Under the pieces are notes generated by a model. It saw only the letters and a program-made list of their open reading frames with translations. It ran no database searches and was not told the DNA's origin. From assembly GCA_020249265.1 (NCBI GenBank), contig JADCGA010000009.1, forward strand, positions 1 through 64,000: a stretch of 64,000 nt of DNA, written 5' to 3'. Below, piece after piece: positions 55,206 to 64,000 of the stretch. The stretch's first letter is position 1, and every line of letters starts with the position of its first letter. The DNA is from Roseomonas sp. (lineage in GTDB: Bacteria > Pseudomonadota > Alphaproteobacteria > Acetobacterales > Acetobacteraceae). The position numbers and the translations under genes were made by a program.

Positions 55206-55655
55206 TCATACCCATGGATTCTCGAAAAGGACTTCCGCAACTATACTGATTGCCCTTTGCGCCTCTTTCTCGTGTATTGCGCGATTTGAGTAATGGTCAT
55301 CGACCGATAAAATGGGGTGGTTACGCGTGTTCCAGTGAACAAGGGAGTTTCGTCGTTGTCGTAGCCATTCAAGTTCTATGCCGAAAGCTGAAACCGCAAA
55401 CGCCGCCTTCATCCCTCCACCAAAATTCTCGTCAAGCTCGGTTTCTCGCAAATGAGCGTCTATGACGGCACATGAGATGATAAGAACTGACACAAACGCG
55501 CCAGCACAGTAGATGGCTTGAAGATCCACCAGTAGTGCTGTGGCATGCTCCCCCAAAATGAAAGCTCCTCCGCGAGCCTCAGTGTCGAATTTATGTTCGA
55601 ACCACTCGCGCCGCGTTTCCCAAATTTCCCGGGTTGGAAATTCAATTTGATCCAT
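55206..55655 (-). CDS. hypothetical protein, possible HEPN-like
   Basis: A 149-residue protein of mostly helical prediction. A hydrophobic segment (LVDLQAIYCAGAFVSVLIIS) is followed by ETELDENFGGGMKAAFAVSA and the motif RQRRNSLVHWNTRNHP, in which R102-N-S-L-V-H107 fits the R-x4-6-H pattern of HEPN ribonuclease domains. The gene is low in GC and sits in AT-rich flanks, so it is likely acquired. No partner nucleotidyltransferase (MNT) gene lies beside it. The HEPN reading is a motif match only. Confidence 0.5.
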   Translation of the reverse strand: MDQIEFPTREIWETRREWFEHKFDTEARGGAFILGEHATALLVDLQAIYCAGAFVSVLIISCAVIDAHLRETELDENFGGGMKAAFAVSAFGIELEWLRQRRNSLVHWNTRNHPILSVDDHYSNRAIHEKEAQRAISIVAEVLFENPWV

Positions 55656-55800
55656 TTTCTTGATAAGAACTAAGACGTCATCGAAATTTCAGGGCAATCA
55701 ACCCATCCGCGCCTGTTGCACAGCTGTACGACCTCATCGCGGAAACGACCGCTGAGAGTTTTATGTTTTCCGCCTCACTACGCTTCACTCACGCCCCCCT

Positions 55801-58257
55801 CTAATCCCGCGGCCCAGGCGCCAACACTTCCCGCTTACCCACATGATTCGCCGCGCCCACCACGCCATCCTTTTCCATCTGCTCAATCAACTTCGCCGCG
55901 CGATTATACCCAATGTTCAAATGCCGCTGCACGAAGCTGGTACTCGCCTTGCCTTCGCGCGTTACCAGCGCCACCGCCTGATCATACAGCGATGCATCAC
56001 CATCCGTATTGCCGCCGAGCATGCCGAGCATGGCAACGGAATCACCCTCATCCTCCGTTTCGGTTACTTCATCAACATAGGCGGGCTCACCCTGGGCGCG
56101 GAGGAATTCAACAATCCGCTCCACCTCAGTATCTGACACAAAGGGTCCATGCACGCGCGCAATGCGCCCGCCGCCCGGCATATGCAGCATGTCACCCTGG
56201 CCGAGCAGCTGTTCCGCGCCCTGTTCGCCAAGAATGGTGCGGCTATCTATCTTGGATGTGACCTGGAAGGAAATGCGTGTCGGGAAATTCGCCTTGATCG
56301 TGCCAGTGATGACATCCACCGAAGGCCGTTGCGTTGCCATGATCACATGAATACCCGCGGCACGCGCCATTTGCGCGAGGCGCTGCACGGCGGCTTCAAT
56401 TTCCTTGCCGGCCACGATCATCAGATCGGCCATTTCATCAATCACCACCACAATCATGGGCAGCGCTTCCAGCGCCAGCGGCTGGTCTTCAAAAACGGGC
56501 TTATTGGTTTCAGGATCAAAGCCGGTTTGTACGCGCCTGGTCAGAGTCTCATTGCGCTGGCGCGCTGCCGTCACTTTTTCGTTGTAGCCCGCGATATTGC
56601 GCACGCCCAATTGGCTCATGGCGCGGTATCGGCGCTCCATTTCCCGCACGGTCCATTTAAGCGCGCCAATCGCCTTGGGTGGTTCCGTCACCACCGGGGC
56701 CAGCAGATGCGGAATCCGGTCATACACCGACAATTCCAGCATCTTGGGGTCAATCATGATGAAGCGGCATTCATCCGGGCTGAAGCGATATAGCAGGCTC
56801 AGGATCATGGTATTGATCCCAACCGATTTGCCAGAACCTGTGGTGCCGGCAATCAGCAAATGCGGCATGCGCGCCAAATCGGCGATCACCGGCGCGCCGC
56901 TGATATCCTTACCCAGCGCCAAAGGCAGCTTGCCGGGATGGCGATGCCAGCTTTCATCGCCGAACATTTCGGAAAGGAACACAGTCTCCCGCTTGGCATT
57001 GGGCATTTCAATGCCGATCACGTTGCGGCCCGGCACGGTTGCGATGCGCACCGCAATCAGGCTCATGGACCGCGCGATATCATCAGCCAGGCCAATCACG
57101 CGCGCGGATTTGGTGCCGGGCGCGGGTTCCAATTCATACAGAGTCACCACCGGGCCGGGGCGGATTTCCACAATGCGCCCGCGCACGCCGTAATCTTCCA
57201 ACACGCTTTCCAGTAGCCGCGCATTGGCTTGAAGCGATTCCTCGGAAGGCCGGCCCACACGCTGCGTGGGGGCGGCGGTCAGCAGATCAAGCGGCGGCAG
57301 CGCCCAGGCGCCATCTCCAAGATCAAGTGCGGGTTGCTGCGCGGGGCGGCGCGCGGGTTCCGGCTGCTTGCGAGGGCGCACTGGCGGGGGATCTGGCGCT
57401 TCGGGGCGGATCGGCATGGCCTCGGCCGCCGCATCGGCGGCGCGCAGCATGGGGCCGAGCGGGATTTCGGGTTCCTGGCGACGGAATAGCCGCCCGGTGC
57501 CGGTTTTGAAGCGCGCACCAAGGCGGGCGAAAAAGCCGGGTTTCTTCGCTGGCGCTTCCTCAACCGGGCGGAAGCGTTCCGCCCCGGCCCGCGCCGCATC
57601 CAAAGCGGCCTGGCTGGCGCCAAGGGCCGCACGGCCAGCCCTGCGCCATTCGCCGAAGGTCAGGCCGCAGGCAATGAAGCCGGCGCCGACCGCGCCAAGA
57701 ACCAAGCCCGCCTTGGCCAGCAGCGCGCCATAGGGGCCGAAATTGCCCGAAAGCCAGGAAATCACACCATCCGCCAAAAACGGCCCCACGGCACCGCCTG
57801 CACCGGCCAGGCCGGGCGCTTCTGGTGGCAGGGGGGCCAAGCTTAAGGCAGCCGCACCCAAGGGCAGGCCAAGGGCCAGGCCGAAAAGCCGGAGCGGGAT
57901 GAAGCCAAGGCCGCGTTGCGTCGCCAACCGAAACGCCCAGGCGAGCAGCGCCAGCACCGGCAGCGCCGCCGCATAGCCAAAGCCCTGCAAAAGGATATCC
58001 GCCACAACCGCCCCCACCGGCCCGGCAAGGTTACTCACAGGCCGCGCGGTTGCCGTATTCAACGAAGGATCGGCGGGGTCATAGCTCAGCAGCGCCGCAG
58101 CCAGCCCAAGTGCCGCAATTGCAGCCAGCAGGCCGCATAATTCCATCAGCCGCCGGCGCAACAGCGCACGCAGATCGGCCGAGGCAAAGCGCCGCCTGAC
58201 GGCGCCTGGTTCGGCAGAGGGCCTGGAATCGGCCGGGATAAAAAGGCGAGGCATCAA
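55801..58257 (-). CDS. ftsK: DNA translocase FtsK
   Basis: An 818-residue septal translocase that moves chromosome ends. The N-terminal part has about four to five hydrophobic segments, then a Pro-rich linker ([17 protein letters not shown]), then the RecA-type motor with Walker [20 protein letters not shown] and Walker [16 protein letters not shown], and the C-terminal winged-helix gamma domain ([20 protein letters not shown]). Its length is typical for alphaproteobacteria. Divergent from the RTX gene. Confidence 0.96.
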   Translation of the reverse strand: MMPRLFIPADSRPSAEPGAVRRRFASADLRALLRRRLMELCGLLAAIAALGLAAALLSYDPADPSLNTATARPVSNLAGPVGAVVADILLQGFGYAAALPVLALLAWAFRLATQRGLGFIPLRLFGLALGLPLGAAALSLAPLPPEAPGLAGAGGAVGPFLADGVISWLSGNFGPYGALLAKAGLVLGAVGAGFIACGLTFGEWRRAGRAALGASQAALDAARAGAERFRPVEEAPAKKPGFFARLGARFKTGTGRLFRRQEPEIPLGPMLRAADAAAEAMPIRPEAPDPPPVRPRKQPEPARRPAQQPALDLGDGAWALPPLDLLTAAPTQRVGRPSEESLQANARLLESVLEDYGVRGRIVEIRPGPVVTLYELEPAPGTKSARVIGLADDIARSMSLIAVRIATVPGRNVIGIEMPNAKRETVFLSEMFGDESWHRHPGKLPLALGKDISGAPVIADLARMPHLLIAGTTGSGKSVGINTMILSLLYRFSPDECRFIMIDPKMLELSVYDRIPHLLAPVVTEPPKAIGALKWTVREMERRYRAMSQLGVRNIAGYNEKVTAARQRNETLTRRVQTGFDPETNKPVFEDQPLALEALPMIVVVIDEMADLMIVAGKEIEAAVQRLAQMARAAGIHVIMATQRPSVDVITGTIKANFPTRISFQVTSKIDSRTILGEQGAEQLLGQGDMLHMPGGGRIARVHGPFVSDTEVERIVEFLRAQGEPAYVDEVTETEDEGDSVAMLGMLGGNTDGDASLYDQAVALVTREGKASTSFVQRHLNIGYNRAAKLIEQMEKDGVVGAANHVGKREVLAPGPRD

Positions 58258-58515
58258 GGCAGCACTTCACAGTGATTCCGAACTCTATGCTGGAACCCGT
58301 TCTTTGCCCAGGTTTTTCTTGTCTACATTGAGGGTGGATTCAAAGCGACTCGTTGCTGTGGCGACAGAGTCACATTGTCAGTTGAGCGCGAGCCCAGGCA
58401 AGCACGTACAGATCGGAAATGCCCCCTGTTTTTTCGATATCAGCGATTTTTCGGATTGCATTATTGAGCCTAAAATTTAACCTATGGTTGTGTTTCATCA
58501 GAAAGAAGATTCAAA
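58258..58515. other. divergent upstream region of ftsK and the RTX gene
   Basis: A 258-bp spacer, lower in GC near 58440-58510, that must carry the promoters for two divergent genes. I see no clear operator. Confidence 0.4.
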
Positions 58516-59400
58516 ATGACGAGTTGGCGCGGTACCACACGGGCTGATTTCTGGACCGGGACTTCCTTCGCGGATTGGGCGAATGGTGATCTGGGGAATG
58601 ACTACCTGAGCGGCGGCGGCGGTGATGATTGGCTTTATGGCGATTTGGGAAATGACGTGCTTTTCGGTGAAGCCGGCAACGATAGGTTGCAAGGGGATTC
58701 CGGTAATGACCGCCTTTTTGGGGGTGATGGCAATGATTGGCTGACCGGCGATGGCAATTCCGTTTCCTGGGGTCAGAATGACTTTCTGGATGGCGGGGCC
58801 GGCAATGATTCTTTCCTCGGCGGCGGCGGGTTCGACACACTCAACGGCGGTGATGGCCGCGATGAGCTTTACGCCGATGACGGCAATGACCGCGTGGAGG
58901 GTGGTGCGGGGAATGATTATGTCTCCGGCTGGGATGGCGCGGATTTGATCTATGGCGATGATCTATCCGGGCTGCTGACGGGTGATGATTACCTCCGCGG
59001 TGACAAGGGGGCTGATACGATTTTTGGCGGTGCTGGCGCTGATAGCATCGTGGGGGGTGCTGATTCGGATCGGCTCACCGGCGGTGCGGGGCGCGACCAC
59101 TTCATGTATTCCACCGATGACATGGCGACGCCCAGCGCGATGGATGTCATTCTGGATTTTCAGCAGTCTTCAGACATTTTGGTGTTCAGTTCGATAGACA
59201 CCAATGCGTCACTGGCTGGTGATCAGGCTTTTACCTTTCGTGATAGTCTGAGTTTCAGTGCCAGCGGTATCGCAGAAATTCGCTGGTATCAATCCGGCGG
59301 CAATACCTTTGTGCAAGCTGATACGGGCGACGGTGTTGCTGACATTACGCTGCAGATCCAGGGGTTGGTGAATTTACTGCCGCAGGATTTCACCTTGTGA
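58516..59400 (+). CDS. RTX-repeat protein of 294 residues
   Basis: A calcium-binding repeat protein. From residue about 22 to 200 it consists of GGxGxDxLx nonapeptides (GGGGDDWLYGDLGND, GGDGNDWLTG, GGAGRDHFMYS), then a serralysin-like C-terminal module (DVILDFQQSSDILVFSSID) that ends in a hydrophobic, uncharged tail, as in type I secretion signals. No enzyme domain is present and the start has no Sec signal. Secretion through a TolC-type ABC exporter is expected, but no exporter genes are near. A strong terminator follows. Confidence 0.88.
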   Translation: MTSWRGTTRADFWTGTSFADWANGDLGNDYLSGGGGDDWLYGDLGNDVLFGEAGNDRLQGDSGNDRLFGGDGNDWLTGDGNSVSWGQNDFLDGGAGNDSFLGGGGFDTLNGGDGRDELYADDGNDRVEGGAGNDYVSGWDGADLIYGDDLSGLLTGDDYLRGDKGADTIFGGAGADSIVGGADSDRLTGGAGRDHFMYSTDDMATPSAMDVILDFQQSSDILVFSSIDTNASLAGDQAFTFRDSLSFSASGIAEIRWYQSGGNTFVQADTGDGVADITLQIQGLVNLLPQDFTL

Positions 59401-59408
59401 AGCTGGCG

Positions 59409-59442
59409 ATCATCGCCGGGGAGATTTCTCCCCGGCGATGAT
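59409..59442 (+). terminator. 15-bp stem terminator after the RTX gene
   Basis: ATCATCGCCGGGGAG and CTCCCCGGCGATGAT form a perfect 15-bp stem with loop ATTT, nine bases after the stop codon. A modest T content (GCTTGTT) follows. Confidence 0.8.
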
Positions 59443-59497
59443 GCTTGTTAGGTTCAGGAGTAAACGCCGCTAGCAAGCGAAAGCGACGCTATATTCA

Positions 59498-60028
59498 TCA
59501 GAGTGTTGGTGTCACTCGCGTTTCAAGATCCTGCAGGCCAGCCTTGGAAATTTCTAATCCTTTGCGCTGAAAATCAATATACTTCTCAGGCCCGCCAAAC
59601 ACTTCCCAATTATTGTGACTTTCGAAGCGCGCACCATCAAGGCTGAAAGCAACTGCCTCCCCCGTTTCATCATAAACGCGCAGCGCTTCTGAAATCGCCC
59701 AGACCTGCCGCTTGGCAATGTCAATCATCTCGGCGATCATTTTCTTGTCCCAATCGGGCTCAGCCATGGTGCGACCGCCCCAATCCGGTGCGCCAGCGGC
59801 GCCTTGGGCCTGATCTGCAAGCAGGGCAATCTCCGCCGAGCGTTCCGCCGCGCGCGGGTCAATCGCCACCACCACTGCCGGGCCACGATCCGCCCGCGCC
59901 GCAATGCCGGCGGCCGGGGCCTGCCGCTGCATGCTCGCCTTCAGCGCAAGCGCCGTGAGCTGCCCGGCATCAAAGCCACCACCAAAACCCGGCATCTTTG
60001 GGCCGGTACCCAGAAAACCAATCGCCAT
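59498..60028 (-). CDS. hypothetical protein
   Basis: A 176-residue protein that I do not recognise. The ATG at 60028 starts MAIGFLGTGPKMPGFGGG; a middle stretch reads ADRGPAVVVAIDPRAAERSA, and the C-terminal half has a helix (WDKKMIAEMIDIAKRQVWAI). The frame is open upstream to 60238 but that part is AT-rich and unlike a protein N-terminus. The 210 bp upstream are AT-rich and hold no gene I can support. Function unknown. Confidence 0.6.
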   Translation of the reverse strand: MAIGFLGTGPKMPGFGGGFDAGQLTALALKASMQRQAPAAGIAARADRGPAVVVAIDPRAAERSAEIALLADQAQGAAGAPDWGGRTMAEPDWDKKMIAEMIDIAKRQVWAISEALRVYDETGEAVAFSLDGARFESHNNWEVFGGPEKYIDFQRKGLEISKAGLQDLETRVTPTL

Positions 60029-60273
60029 GGGTTTTTTCCCGTTCTGCAAGGTCGTTCTTGACCAAACTTCATTAAACAGGCGATAGATGAATAAAAGGTT
60101 AATGCCTTCGTTTTTTTCGTGCTGAAAACAAGAAAATAGATGGTTAAGCGCCTGGCTTTTAACCTCGATGAGATGCCCTTTCTTCCGCCATAAGCTTTGG
60201 ACCCTGCCACCCCCCATCGCGGCCTCCACCCGCTTCATGCCATGTTGCGCACCACATCAAGGGGGAATGTCCC

Positions 60274-61161
60274 ATGCCAGACAACGGCGCCCAAAAACAC
60301 TCACGCAGCTACCTGCTGGCGGTGGAGGATCAGGAATTCCTGCTCCGCGACGAAATGCGCCCTTTCCGCTTCGGCATGGAATACGCCAAGGCGGAATATG
60401 AGCTGCGCGATTGGGGGGTGCGTTCCACCATTGTGGTTTTCGGTTCTGCCCGAACGCCAAGTGCGGAGGAAGCCGCCACCCAGGCGAAGAAAGCGCGCGG
60501 CGCGGCGGAAAAGCGCGCCGCGCAAAAGGCCCTGGACCGATCCCGGTTTTATGAGGATGCGCGCGCCTTCGCCCGCATTGTCTCCATGCGTGGCGGCGCC
60601 TTGGCCGCTTCCGGCGCAACGCGGGATAATGTAATTGCCACAGGTGGTGGACCGGGGATCATGGAAGCGGCCAATCGTGGCGCGTCAGAATGCGGCGCGC
60701 CTTCCATCGGCTTCAACATCACCCTGCCGCATGAACAGGCGCCCAATCCCTGGTCCACGCCGGCGCTGACCTTTCGCTTCCATTACTTCGCCATGCGCAA
60801 GATGCATTTGGCCATGCGCGCCAATGCACTCGCGGTTTTTCCAGGTGGCTTCGGGACTTTTGATGAATTATTTGAAGTGCTGACGCTGGTACAATCGAAA
60901 AAAATGCGCCCGGTGCCGATTGTGCTTTTTGGGCGCGATTACTGGACCAAGGTGGTGAATTTTGCGGCCCTCGCCGAAGAAGGCATGATCAGCGAGGCGG
61001 ATTTGAAGCTGTTTGAAATTGTGGACAATCCCGAAGAAGGCTGGGCGAGCCTGATCCGGCGCGGGCTATCGCCGGAAGCGCCGCCGCCCTTGAAGCTCAG
61101 CCTGCCGCCGGTGGCAGGCAGGAAGCGGACAGCAACGCGAAAGCCGCGGCGCGATGGCTGA
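60274..61161 (+). CDS. LOG-family / TIGR00730-like Rossmann protein
   Basis: A 295-residue protein with the nucleotide-binding motifs of cytokinin-activating LOG proteins: [20 protein letters not shown] and [20 protein letters not shown]. The PGGxGTxxE motif is intact. LOG enzymes cut the ribose phosphate from nucleoside monophosphates; bacterial relatives were long annotated as lysine decarboxylase-like. An N-terminal extension of about 60 residues precedes the domain. Its 3' end overlaps the convergent rdgB by 65 bases. Confidence 0.88.
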   Translation: MPDNGAQKHSRSYLLAVEDQEFLLRDEMRPFRFGMEYAKAEYELRDWGVRSTIVVFGSARTPSAEEAATQAKKARGAAEKRAAQKALDRSRFYEDARAFARIVSMRGGALAASGATRDNVIATGGGPGIMEAANRGASECGAPSIGFNITLPHEQAPNPWSTPALTFRFHYFAMRKMHLAMRANALAVFPGGFGTFDELFEVLTLVQSKKMRPVPIVLFGRDYWTKVVNFAALAEEGMISEADLKLFEIVDNPEEGWASLIRRGLSPEAPPPLKLSLPPVAGRKRTATRKPRRDG

Positions 61162-61720
61162 TGCGGTGCTTCTCCACCGGGTCCATTTCGCCGAAGGTTT
61201 CGTGCAAGCCTGAAGGCACAAACATCGGGTCATAGCCAAAGCCATGCGCGCCGCGTGGCGGCCAGACCCATGCGCCTTCTGCCTTGCCCTCAAAGCCTTC
61301 TTCATGCCCATCGGGCCAGGCGAGCACCAAAGCGCAGGTGAACCAGGCCGCGCGGTCAGGCGCATCCTTGGCCAGATCATGCACCTTGCCCATGGCAAGC
61401 GCGTAATCCCGCCCACCTTCCGGGCGCATGGCCCAATCGGCGGTGTAGACGCCCGGCGCGCCATCAAGCGCCGCAACGGAAAAGCCTGAATCATCGGAAA
61501 GCGCCGGCAGGCCCGAAGCGCGCGCCGCCGCATGGGCTTTGATGCGCGCATTGCCGAGGAAGCTGGTTTCGCTTTCCTCCGGTTCCGGCAGGCCAAGCGC
61601 GCCGGCGCTGGTCACTTCAATGCCATGCGGCGCCAGCAATGCCGCCACTTCGCGAAGCTTCCCGGCATTGTGGGAGGCGATGACAATCTTCTCGCCGCGC
61701 GAGAGGCGACGATGCGCCAT
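61097..61720 (-). CDS. rdgB: non-canonical purine NTP pyrophosphatase
   Basis: A 207-residue HAM1/RdgB protein that removes dITP, XTP and similar. Motifs are [20 protein letters not shown] at the N-terminus, [37 protein letters not shown] and [23 protein letters not shown] 61720 overlaps the rph stop; a GTG at 61723 is an alternative. The 3' end overlaps the convergent LOG gene. Confidence 0.95.
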   Translation of the reverse strand: MAHRRLSRGEKIVIASHNAGKLREVAALLAPHGIEVTSAGALGLPEPEESETSFLGNARIKAHAAARASGLPALSDDSGFSVAALDGAPGVYTADWAMRPEGGRDYALAMGKVHDLAKDAPDRAAWFTCALVLAWPDGHEEGFEGKAEGAWVWPPRGAHGFGYDPMFVPSGLHETFGEMDPVEKHRISHRAAAFALLSASCLPPAAG

Positions 61721-62439
61721 CACTTATCCACCGCAAGGCGCTGCTTGGCGAAAAGCGCTGCCGTGCCTTCCCGCGCATGGCCCATCAGCGCATTCAAATC
61801 CGCTTCAGTGAAGGGCGCGCCTTCCGCCGTGCCCTGAATTTCCACAATGCCGCCAGACGCTGTCAGCACAAAATTCGCATCCGCATCGGCCTTGCTGTCC
61901 TCATCATAATCAAGGTCGAGCACGGGCACGCCCTGATAAATGCCGCAGGAAATCGCTGCCACCTGATCCTTGAGCGGATTGCGCGTGATGATGTTCATAC
62001 GCTTGCAATGTTCAAACGCCAGATGCAGCGCCACCCAGGCGCCGGTGATGGAAGCGCAGCGCGTGCCGCCATCGGCGGTCAGCACATCGCAATCCAGTGT
62101 GATGGTCATTTCCCCCATCGCCTTCAAATCCGTGACGGCGCGCAGGCTTCGCCCAATCAGGCGTTGGATTTCTTGCGTGCGGCCAGATTGCTTGCCGCGC
62201 GCGGCTTCGCGGTCCCCGCGCGTATGCGTGGCACGCGGCAGCATGCCGTATTCGGCGGTCACCCAGCCCTGGCCCTGGCCTCGCAGGAAGGGCGGGACCT
62301 TGCCTTCAACGCTTGCGGTGCACAGCACCTCGGTCAGCCCCATGCGAATAACGCAGGAGCCTTCCGCATGGCGGGCGACGCCTGGCTGGATGGAAACGGT
62401 GCGAAGCGCCCCGGGGGCGCGGCCTGAGGGTCTGTTCAT
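61720..62439 (-). CDS. rph: ribonuclease PH
   Basis: A 239-residue phosphate-dependent 3' exonuclease that trims tRNA precursors. The N-terminus [20 protein letters not shown], the basic loop [20 protein letters not shown] and the catalytic [20 protein letters not shown] match the family. rdgB follows with a four-base overlap, the usual arrangement. Confidence 0.96.
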   Translation of the reverse strand: MNRPSGRAPGALRTVSIQPGVARHAEGSCVIRMGLTEVLCTASVEGKVPPFLRGQGQGWVTAEYGMLPRATHTRGDREAARGKQSGRTQEIQRLIGRSLRAVTDLKAMGEMTITLDCDVLTADGGTRCASITGAWVALHLAFEHCKRMNIITRNPLKDQVAAISCGIYQGVPVLDLDYDEDSKADADANFVLTASGGIVEIQGTAEGAPFTEADLNALMGHAREGTAALFAKQRLAVDK

Positions 62440-62449
62440 GGACGCGCGG

Positions 62450-62476
62450 TTAGCACAAGCGCTGGGGTCGCGCTAA
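62450..62476. promoter_or_regulatory. degenerate CIRCE-like operator
   Basis: TTAGCACAA and TCGCGCTAA stand nine bases apart, the spacing of the CIRCE element (TTAGCACTC-N9-GAGTGCTAA), matching 7 of 9 and 6 of 9 bases. It lies in the 98-bp gap between rph and hrcA, 61 bases before the hrcA start. HrcA is the known CIRCE repressor, so autoregulation is likely; binding is not shown. Confidence 0.65.
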
Positions 62477-62537
62477 CCCGTTGACGCGCCCGGCCCAGGC
62501 CCCATACTCGGCCCATGACAAATCGGGACCACAACCC

Positions 62538-63608
62538 GTGACCCATACGCCCGCGATGCTGACGCCGGGGCTGCCCTCCGCTGCCGGGCTGGATAGCCGT
62601 TCGGCGCAGATCCTCCGCGAATTGGTGGAAACCTATGTCGCGACTGGCGAACCCGTGGGGTCGCGCACCCTGTCCCGCCGGCTGCCGCTGGGGCTTTCGC
62701 CTGCCACCATCCGCAACGCCATGGCGGATCTGGAAGATGCGGGCCTGCTTTACGCGCCGCATACCTCGGCGGGGCGCCTGCCCACCGAAAGGGGGCTTCG
62801 GCTTTTCGTGGATGGGCTGCTGGAATTTGGCGCTTTGGGTGAGGAAGACCGGGATGCGATTGCAGCGCGCTGCGCGGCATCCGGGCGGTCCTTGGAGGAA
62901 ACGCTGGCCGAGGCCGGGCTGATGCTCTCGGGTCTTGCGGGTGCTGCTGGGCTGGTGGTGGCGCCGAAAACAGAAAACCCAGTGCGCCATATTGAATTTG
63001 TGGCACTTGGACCGGGCCGGGCTTTGGTGGTGCTAGTGCATGAAGGCGGCCAGGTGGAAAACCGCGTCATAGAAGTGCCGGCGGGGCTGCCGCCTTCCGC
63101 GCTGACCCAAGCCTCGAATTACCTGAATGCGCGACTTGCGGGTCGTACTTTGGAAGAAACCCGCACCAAGGTGTCCGAGGAAATCGCCGCGGATCGCACA
63201 GCCTTGGATGCGCTGACGCAGCAAGTGATCTCAGCGGGGCTGGCCACCTGGGCGGGTGGCGGGGGTGGGTCGCTTATTCTGCGCGGCCAATCGCGGCTTT
63301 TGCAGAACCTTGATCAGGCGGCGCAGGTGCAGGAAATCCAGCGATTATTCGAAAGGCTGGAAGCGCAGGAAACCATGCTGCGCCTGTTGGAATTGGCGCA
63401 GCGCGGTGAAGGCGTGCAGATTTTTATCGGCGCCGAAAGCGGTTTGTTCGATAGCGCGGGACTTTCCGTGGTGGTCGCACCCTTCCGCAATGGGCAGGAA
63501 AAGATTGTCGGCGCCATTGGTGTGATCGGGCCGACGCGCATCAATTACGGGCGCGTGATCCCGGTGGTGGATTACACGGCGCGCGTGATTGGAAGATTGC
63601 TCGGCTGA
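62538..63608 (+). CDS. hrcA: heat-shock repressor HrcA
   Basis: A 356-residue repressor of class I heat-shock genes. The N-terminal winged helix reads QILRELVETYVATGEPVGSR, then RLPLGLSPATIRNAMADLED and HTSAGRLPTERGLRLFVDG, both highly conserved. The C-terminal GAF-like domain ends IGPTRINYGRVIPVVDYTAR. GTG 62538 is chosen; ATG 62556 is an alternative. GroEL normally supports HrcA. No groESL or dnaK is in the window, and the next gene is not grpE. Confidence 0.95.
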   Translation: MTHTPAMLTPGLPSAAGLDSRSAQILRELVETYVATGEPVGSRTLSRRLPLGLSPATIRNAMADLEDAGLLYAPHTSAGRLPTERGLRLFVDGLLEFGALGEEDRDAIAARCAASGRSLEETLAEAGLMLSGLAGAAGLVVAPKTENPVRHIEFVALGPGRALVVLVHEGGQVENRVIEVPAGLPPSALTQASNYLNARLAGRTLEETRTKVSEEIAADRTALDALTQQVISAGLATWAGGGGGSLILRGQSRLLQNLDQAAQVQEIQRLFERLEAQETMLRLLELAQRGEGVQIFIGAESGLFDSAGLSVVVAPFRNGQEKIVGAIGVIGPTRINYGRVIPVVDYTARVIGRLLG

Positions 63609-63649
63609 TCGCCTCAGCCGGTTTTGTTTTCTCAAGCCAGGAACTCAAC

Positions 63650-64000
63650 ATGCGTATCGCTTCCATTCGCCAGGGTGTTGTGCCCATCAGCAGCGCCATC
63701 GCCAATGCCTATATTGATTTTTCGAAAATGACGGCGAGTGTGGTTGCCATCACGGTGGAAGATGGCGCCGGCAAAAAGGCGACGGGCTATGGCTTCAATT
63801 CCAATGGCCGGTACGCGCAGCCCGGTTTGCTTGCGGAACGCTTCATCCCAAGGCTGCAAGCGGCGACCGAGGCGGAACTGTCGCGGGGCGAAGGCGGGTT
63901 GAGCCCTGCCGGCGCCTGGGCTGCGATGATGCGCAACGAAAAGCCGGGCGGGCATGGGGATCGTTCAGTCGCGGTTGGCGTTTTGGATATGGCGCTTTGG
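63650..64000 (+). CDS. enolase-superfamily (MR/MLE) enzyme, 5' part
   Basis: The first 117 residues of a mandelate racemase/muconate lactonizing-type enzyme, cut by the window end. The start MRIASIRQGVVPISSAIANA is followed by a fragment NAYIDFSKMTASVVAITVED and GYGFNSNGRYAQPGL, all of the N-terminal capping domain. Catalytic residues lie beyond the window. It follows hrcA by 41 bases on the same strand and could be co-transcribed, which is unusual because grpE often stands there. Confidence 0.8.
   Translation, partial: MRIASIRQGVVPISSAIANAYIDFSKMTASVVAITVEDGAGKKATGYGFNSNGRYAQPGLLAERFIPRLQAATEAELSRGEGGLSPAGAWAAMMRNEKPGGHGDRSVAVGVLDMALW

Noticed and set aside
55656-55800. Possible small gene between the HEPN-like gene and ftsK
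   Set aside because: No frame with a start, a ribosome-binding site and plausible composition was found in these 145 bp.
58560-59100. Repeated short DNA motifs as a CRISPR-like array
   Set aside because: The periodicity is that of GGxGxD protein repeats in frame, not of direct repeats with unique spacers.

Overview
The window is about 64 kb of chromosomal DNA from a GC-rich alphaproteobacterium. Gene content and order (addB-addA, an accD-folC pair, a YbjN gene, UbiK and lgt near each other, tsaE-amgK-murU, rph/rdgB next to hrcA, phasin, DUF4169, Bug/TctC receptor, CoxMSL-type molybdoenzyme) point to Rhodospirillales, most likely Acetobacteraceae. This is an inference from content; no rRNA gene is present to settle it.

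Layout. 1-1.26 kb: an IS5-family (IS427-type) transposase with a frameshift site, which abuts a decayed polyamine-type ABC permease. 1.3-7.1 kb: a small lipoprotein, two paralogous class I aminotransferases each followed by a GNAT gene, a DinB-like protein and a DMT exporter. 7.1-11.6 kb: an accessory block with a SARP/BTAD-TPR regulator divergent from a small four-repeat, cysteine-free peptide gene, a DUF6065-like protein, a 74-residue orphan and an XRE regulator. 11.8-16.6 kb: a Bug-type receptor and a three-subunit molybdenum hydroxylase ending at a strong terminator. 16.6-20.1 kb: FKBP, FkbM methyltransferase, TlyA, Ndk and a degenerate EAL protein. 20.1-23.6 kb: a dipeptide/oligopeptide-type ABC importer without ATPase genes. 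23.9-33.2 kb: amino-acid and housekeeping genes (Asp/Glu racemase-like, ilvE, DLH hydrolase, phasin, TetR, radical SAM, proC, YbjN, UbiK, rfaD-like epimerase, lgt).

33.2-34.8 kb: a compositionally different Fic gene behind a perfect 12-bp inverted repeat, next to tRNA-Thr(GGT). 34.9-38.4 kb: accD, folC and a secreted catalase-like protein. 38.4-39.6 kb: a graveyard of IS630 relics and an EmrA/HlyD fragment. 39.7-44.4 kb: an acid-ceramidase-like NTN hydrolase, an O-antigen-ligase-like membrane protein, a polyprenyl diphosphate synthase, DUF2007 and a TrmN6-like methyltransferase. 44.5-55.0 kb: SCO, a ferredoxin-NADP reductase-type flavoenzyme, then the tightly overlapping tsaE-amgK-murU-addB-addA run (tRNA modification, peptidoglycan recycling, recombination). 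55.1-55.8 kb: an AT-rich insert with a possible HEPN protein. 55.8-64 kb: ftsK, an RTX-repeat protein with a 15-bp terminator stem, a LOG-family gene, rdgB-rph, a degenerate CIRCE operator, hrcA and the start of an enolase-superfamily gene cut by the window end.

The most interesting material is the SARP / repeat-peptide / DUF6065-like block (a candidate multi-core peptide system), then the Fic locus with its probable autoregulatory palindrome, the HEPN-like orphan and the CIRCE-like site in front of hrcA.
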